From Rhipicephalus microplus (taxonomy: Eukaryota; Arthropoda; Arachnida; Ixodida; Ixodidae): a DNA stretch of 64,000 nt. Every line of letters begins with the position of its first letter. Position 1 is the first letter of the stretch. The notes under the pieces are model-generated. The model was not told the origin of the DNA, made no database searches, and was given only the letters and a program-made list of their open reading frames with translations. The stretch spans positions 5,085,821-5,149,820 of the forward strand of contig NC_134710.1 of the NCBI RefSeq assembly GCF_043290135.1, in the 5' to 3' direction. Position numbers and translations under genes: made by a program. Positions 59,897 through 64,000 of this stretch are shown here, one piece after another.

Positions 59897-60106
59897 CCCC
59901 GCGGCGATGGTATAGTGGCTAGGGTACTAGGCTGCTGATCCGCAAGCCACGGGATTGAATCCCTGCTGCGGCGGCTGCATTTTCGAAGGAGGCGGAAATG
60001 CTGTAGGCCCGTGTGCTCAGGTGTTCGAAATTTCTGGAACCTTCCACTACCGCGTCTCTCATAACCCTATGGTCGTTTGGGACGTTAAACCCCACATATC
60101 AATATT
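59897..60106 (+). repeat. Ruka-like SINE with a ~30-bp internal deletion
   Basis: Head CCCCGCGGCGATGGTATAGT, B box GGGATTGAATCCC, then GTGTGCTCAG joins directly to GTGTTCGAAATTT, omitting the CACGTTAAAG block. Possible short duplication GCATTT(G/A)A on both sides. Confidence 0.85.
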
Positions 60107-60109
60107 ATT

Positions 60110-62055
60110 AGGGCATTTAATTTCAACTTTTGGACTTGCTCGCTGAATTTCATGCCGACCGGTTGCGCCTCCGCGATCTCCGACGACAGTGCAGCTCTGG
60201 CCGACTGGCTCACCCTATGCCGTCTCCTGACGCCGTGAAGCTCTCGCTGAGTGGTGCCCCGTTCTCGGACTATTGTGACCGTGTCCACCTTTCCTATCTT
60301 CACCTTATTTCTTTGTGTGTGTCTCTCTTTCCCTACCCCTATCTTTATGCTTATCCCTTTTATTCCTCCCTATCCCTTTTAATCCCTCCCTATCCCTTTT
60401 CATCCCTCCTTACCCCTATCCCTTGTGAGTCACTGCTGAGGTGTCGCACAATAATGCAGAGTTACGGGGCTCACTTTTTTATTTTTTCTCTCTTTTAAGA
60501 ATCACCTATATATTTAATCTTTATGAAAGGTATCCAATGGTTAACTCACGCATACGCCACCACTATTATGTCACGGCTGAATCGTCAGACGCATTTCGCC
60601 ATTCTTTTGCTGGTACGAAATTGCTTATTCATTGAATATTGGCGTGCACTTACGCTGTCGACAATATAAAGAAAAATTAGAAGGTGAGCCCCCAATTAGC
60701 GATCTCTCAGGTCCTAACAATTTCTGGTTAATGCAATGGCTCTTTTGCTTTAGGCAGAAGAGGCCACAGCTGAAACGCAACCAGATGCTCATCTGGTTAA
60801 CTTCCTTGCCTTTCCTCTTTTTGTTTATTCCTTCCTTCCTATACAACACTCTTTACGCACCATCAGTGTTTACCTGCGAAATTTAATTCTTTACATCTCG
60901 CTTCGATATGTAGCTTGTAGTCAAGAAAGAAATGAGAGATGCTTAGCACACTTCAAGCATCACTTTATTTAACAGTAAATTATTTAATGTCGACAACAAA
61001 GTTAAATTCTTCTCTCGCTTTTTTTTTTCATGCCACTGACATCGGGAAATGTCACGGGGTTCAGAGCCGCTGGAGTGGGAAGAAATGAACCAACAACAAG
61101 GGAGCCACTAGCTACGTGACGTCACACATTTCCCGCGCTCTCTTGTTAGCCGCTTGCAAACATGCAGCGCATTGGTTGCCCGTGCGGTGTGTGAACTGAC
61201 TGCATTGTGTGTAAACCTGTTGGACGTATATCAGGTGCGAGTGTTGTCGTGAGTAGCGGTACGGCTAATCACATCCGAATTCGTTGCATGTGTCCAGTGC
61301 TTAATCCCGAGTGCCTGGCTAGTCAACGATAGACACACCTTCGCGGTATCCCAGCCTAACGTGGGAAAGCGGAGCCCGTTAATCAGTGTATCACTGTGTC
61401 GAAAAATAGCAATCCAAGGCACTATGCGTCTGTTTAAATTGCGTTTATCACCTGTGTGAGGCGCTGCGTGCGCAGCCAATTACAGGGCCAAGATTGGTGT
61501 AGCAAAGACAGCCACCCCAAATGAGCAATGTTCGCACAGAAGTGTATTTTCGACCGAATAAAGGAGTCCTAGAAAATATCCAGTAAGATTTCTGGTGCAG
61601 CTGGCTATCTTGATTTTGGTCAGCTGCACATAACAATTGACAAACATTTTTTAAGGGGCAGGGGGGTTTTAACCTCGTACCCCAATCCGTCCCTCTAGTT
61701 CACGCAGCACTTTCCGCCACCAAAAACAAAAGAAGATATCTACCACTGCGAACCAAAGAGAAGGTAAAATGCAAAGATGTGGGTCCATTTCACATAGCGT
61801 CCTGGAAGACGACAGTTCACTGCATGCACTCACGTTTGTGTTCTCACTGATTTTCGGTGCTTATCGGCCCGGTGGTCGACACTAGCACGTTCAGGCTAGA
61901 ATATTTGGAAGGTGTCCTAACCGTTTTGCGAAATCAAGGGCGCGTAACAAGCAATCATGCAGCTTCGCGTTAAACATTAACATATCTTACGTTCTCCATT
62001 AGTGTGGTGAATCTGCATGCTTCATAAAAACAATGAGTTCTGGAAGGAGAGAACG
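60110..62055. other. Mostly unassigned; pyrimidine-rich 60285-60430
   Basis: A run of CCCTATCCCTTTT-type repeats at 60320-60420 resembles a retroelement 3' UTR. The CRE motif TGACGTCA is at about 61119. No gene recognised. Confidence 0.3.
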
Positions 62056-62060
62056 CTCAC

Positions 62061-62125
62061 CTTTGGAAAGCGATCACCTCTGTCCCACGGAAATGAGAGG
62101 TGCTCGTGTTGAAGAGGCTGTCCAG
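62061..62125 (-). CDS. Host exon: middle of SEA domain
   Basis: Minus strand: acceptor TTCACACGCAG, 65 nt, donor CCAAAG|GTGAGC (ideal). Encodes LDSLFNTSTSHFRGTEVIAF with Q and two bases left over. L-x2-LF-x2-S/T and V-x-x-F are the helix-turn-strand pattern in the middle of SEA domains. The AG left at the end needs one base; the exon at 38028 supplies it (G), so the reading continues as Arg across a 24-kb intron. The upstream boundary assumes the 54-bp intron described separately; if that is retained, exon sequence simply runs on from 62180. Confidence 0.8.
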
Positions 62126-62179
62126 CTGCGTGTGAAGTCGATGGTTAGGAAATGCAGCAGTAAACGCATCTATACTCAC
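62126..62179 (-). other. Putative 54-bp micro-intron in the SEA coding sequence
   Basis: Starts GTGAGTATAG, has CCTAACC (branch-point-like) about 23 bases before the end, ends CACACGCAG. Removing it joins AYRAK to LDSLF, a normal SEA spacing; keeping it adds 18 residues with no stop and no frame change. The 62-bp intron at 17799-17860 shows that this gene does use very short introns. Confidence 0.6.
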
Positions 62180-62295
62180 CTTAGCCCGGTACGCATCTGC
62201 TTTGTGCAAGAAATCCTCAGTCAGGCTGTTGAGCAAGCTGTCGCGGAACTTGTCTCCTTCTAGAACAGTGAAGGTGCCCCGGTAGACACGCTCTG
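62180..62295 (-). CDS. Host exon: N-terminal part of SEA domain
   Basis: Minus strand, encodes RVYRGTFTVLEGDKFRDSLL, then NSLTEDFLHKADAYRAK, ending at donor TAAG|GTGAGT. GTF-x-V-x-x-G-x-x-F-x-x-x-L-x-N/D-x-x-S/T-x-x-F is the start of the SEA fold. The 5' boundary is uncertain: the frame stays open above 62295 (NATWRWDDKAVLCAE), and candidate acceptors are TTATGCGCAG and GACAAAGCAG, both with weak pyrimidine tracts. Exons for the cytoplasmic tail and transmembrane helix, expected before SEA in a type II membrane protease, were not found between here and 64000. Confidence 0.8.
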
Positions 62296-62309
62296 CGCAT
62301 AACACTGCT

Positions 62310-64000
62310 TTGTCATCCCAGCGCCATGTCGCATTTGGACGTCGTGTTGGCAGCCAAATTAGAATTAACCGTTTTACACAGTCCTAGTGATCATTGCCCT
62401 CACGAAGGATAAGATTCTAACAACTATCAAAAACCGTCTATCACAATTCAAAATTTCCTTCCTCAGAATTAGAATCATGCAATTATAGCTCTGAAGTTCA
62501 AGGAAACGTTTAATAACCACTAATATTGTAAGCAACTCGACATTCTGTCGCATTTTAAATCAGTTAAATATCACTATATATAAAAATGAGACAAAAATCT
62601 AAGAATATTTTTTACTCTACGTACCTAGTCCGCATATGCTACTAGAAAAAAATTAATGAAACGAATACGCAAACCAACTTGACACTAACGGGGCGGAGGG
62701 AGGGCAGTAATCTCTTACTCCATCAGAAAAGCAAGATCTCCGAGAAAGCTCCACTAAGCTGCGCATCGCAAGATTCGTCACTGAAGATTAACTCGATCAA
62801 ACATGTGAACAGCAAGATCAACAATGTACACCAAACTAAGAGCTTTTTTTTTTGTTCGCTGCAACTGGGGGTGCAACCTTTTTCTCCTGCATATCCTTCC
62901 CTCTCAAAACTTCACTTGGCTCTGCCCTGCTCATTTTTCTTTTCTAATTGGCATTGCCTGCTATATGCTTATGGTGCAGGCCGAGGATTTGGTTTTTTTA
63001 CCTCACAATAAAGAATGTGTTAGTGATCCTCTGTGTTGTGAATACAAGACGAAAGCAGAACACAATCTAAGCATATGCGTGCGCTAATGTAGGTCGACGA
63101 AACAGCAAATTGCCACCCTTATGAGAATAGTTAAGTTACTGGTATCTCATGAATAACTTGACACTACATCGCACTAAGCCAAATGAGCTGAAAGAAACAC
63201 AGCAAAATTCACAATCATGGCATTATCCTAAAACTTCTAGAGCAAAATGGTACTCTGATCATGCGCAAAGATTAGAAAAAACTGATATTTTAATATTAAA
63301 ACCAATTTTCACACGGCGCACCTTGTAACACCGACACTTGCGTGACGTCAAGCTATAGTGAAAATCGCATAGAGTTAATATACAGACTGTAGAGAAAAAG
63401 CTGCCCATAGGGTCCATGCATTAGAGCCTATAGACGAGAGGACCCCTATCTTGCACCCAGGCGCCTTCGGCGGGATAACCTCGCTCCCAGAGACGCCATA
63501 ATTTGTTTTCAGGTGCCAAGGCGTGCCTCACTAACACGGCAAGCAGTGGCTCTGGGACTTCAAAATGTGAAAAAAAAAAACGCCTGTTCAAGCTTCGCTA
63601 GCTTATAAGAAGACGTCTGGGTATCACAGCATCGTCTTCGGGTGCAAAAACAACCAGAGTAAGAGTAAGATATTATTAAGCAGTGTCTGTAAAGATCCCC
63701 ACACGATGCCACAATCGTACCGGTGTGGTGTATCCTGATTGCGCAGATTTCCATGCGCAATGAAAAACGCCGAGCTTCGCCGCCAGTGGATATAATCGCA
63801 ATCGGCAGGAAAAACTACGAGTCCAGTAAAGGTGTACGAATAAATATTAGAATTGCGTTTACTCAAGCGCGACGCCAGTTGTTCCGCTTTACAGCAGCGT
63901 TTTGCGTGCATTATGCTTTCATAGTATGCGGCACCAAATCATGGCCGTACTTTTTCGCAAGCTGAATGCCAGTAATAGGATATATTATGACTCACGCGTG
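62310..64000. other. No recognised feature
   Basis: Upstream side of the SEA exon on the minus strand. Nothing that reads as an exon or transposon; T-rich run near 62840. Confidence 0.3.

Overview
This window is arthropod nuclear DNA, most likely from a hard (ixodid) tick. The basis is family recognition by eye: many copies of a tRNA-derived SINE that looks like the tick Ruka family, plus tick-style CR1/I-clade LINEs, BEL/Pao and Ty3/Gypsy elements, and short spliced exons separated by introns of 12 to 24 kb. There are no bacterial-type genes, operons, rRNA genes or CRISPR arrays. All coordinates and motif calls were made by reading the sequence; no search was run.

The single convincing host gene runs right to left across most of the window on the minus strand. 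Its exons are small and scattered. A SEA domain is split over 62.29-62.06 kb and 38.03-37.87 kb, with a likely linker exon at 37.68-37.60 kb. The second half of a Frizzled-type cysteine-rich (FRI) domain occupies two exons at 18.01-17.86 and 17.80-17.69 kb. Half of an LDL-receptor class A module lies at 5.63-5.54 kb. Splice sites, codon phases and domain order agree with one gene encoding a secreted or type II membrane protein with SEA-FRI-LDLa architecture, as in corin-like transmembrane serine proteases. The N-terminal exons, the first half of the FRI domain and any protease domain were not found.

The introns are filled with transposable elements. The 12-kb intron (5.6-17.7 kb) holds a tetranucleotide/145-bp tandem-repeat element, a Gypsy integrase split by an antisense CR1 LINE (itself carrying a SINE with target-site duplication), and a second decayed Gypsy with another SINE. 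The intron from 18.0 to 37.6 kb holds a large inverted repeat, a composite SINE with an (AT)n tract, a Penelope-like tail flanked by inverted arms, a 0.7-kb MITE, a second tandem-repeat element, and an I-clade LINE whose ORF1 is split by a 3-kb insertion containing another LINE. The 24-kb intron (38.0-62.1 kb) holds a second MITE copy, a complete BEL/Pao provirus (47.06-54.22 kb) with LTRs and a 5-bp duplication and a CR1 LINE inside it, LTR-like repeats and more SINEs. Outside these features long stretches show nothing I can name.
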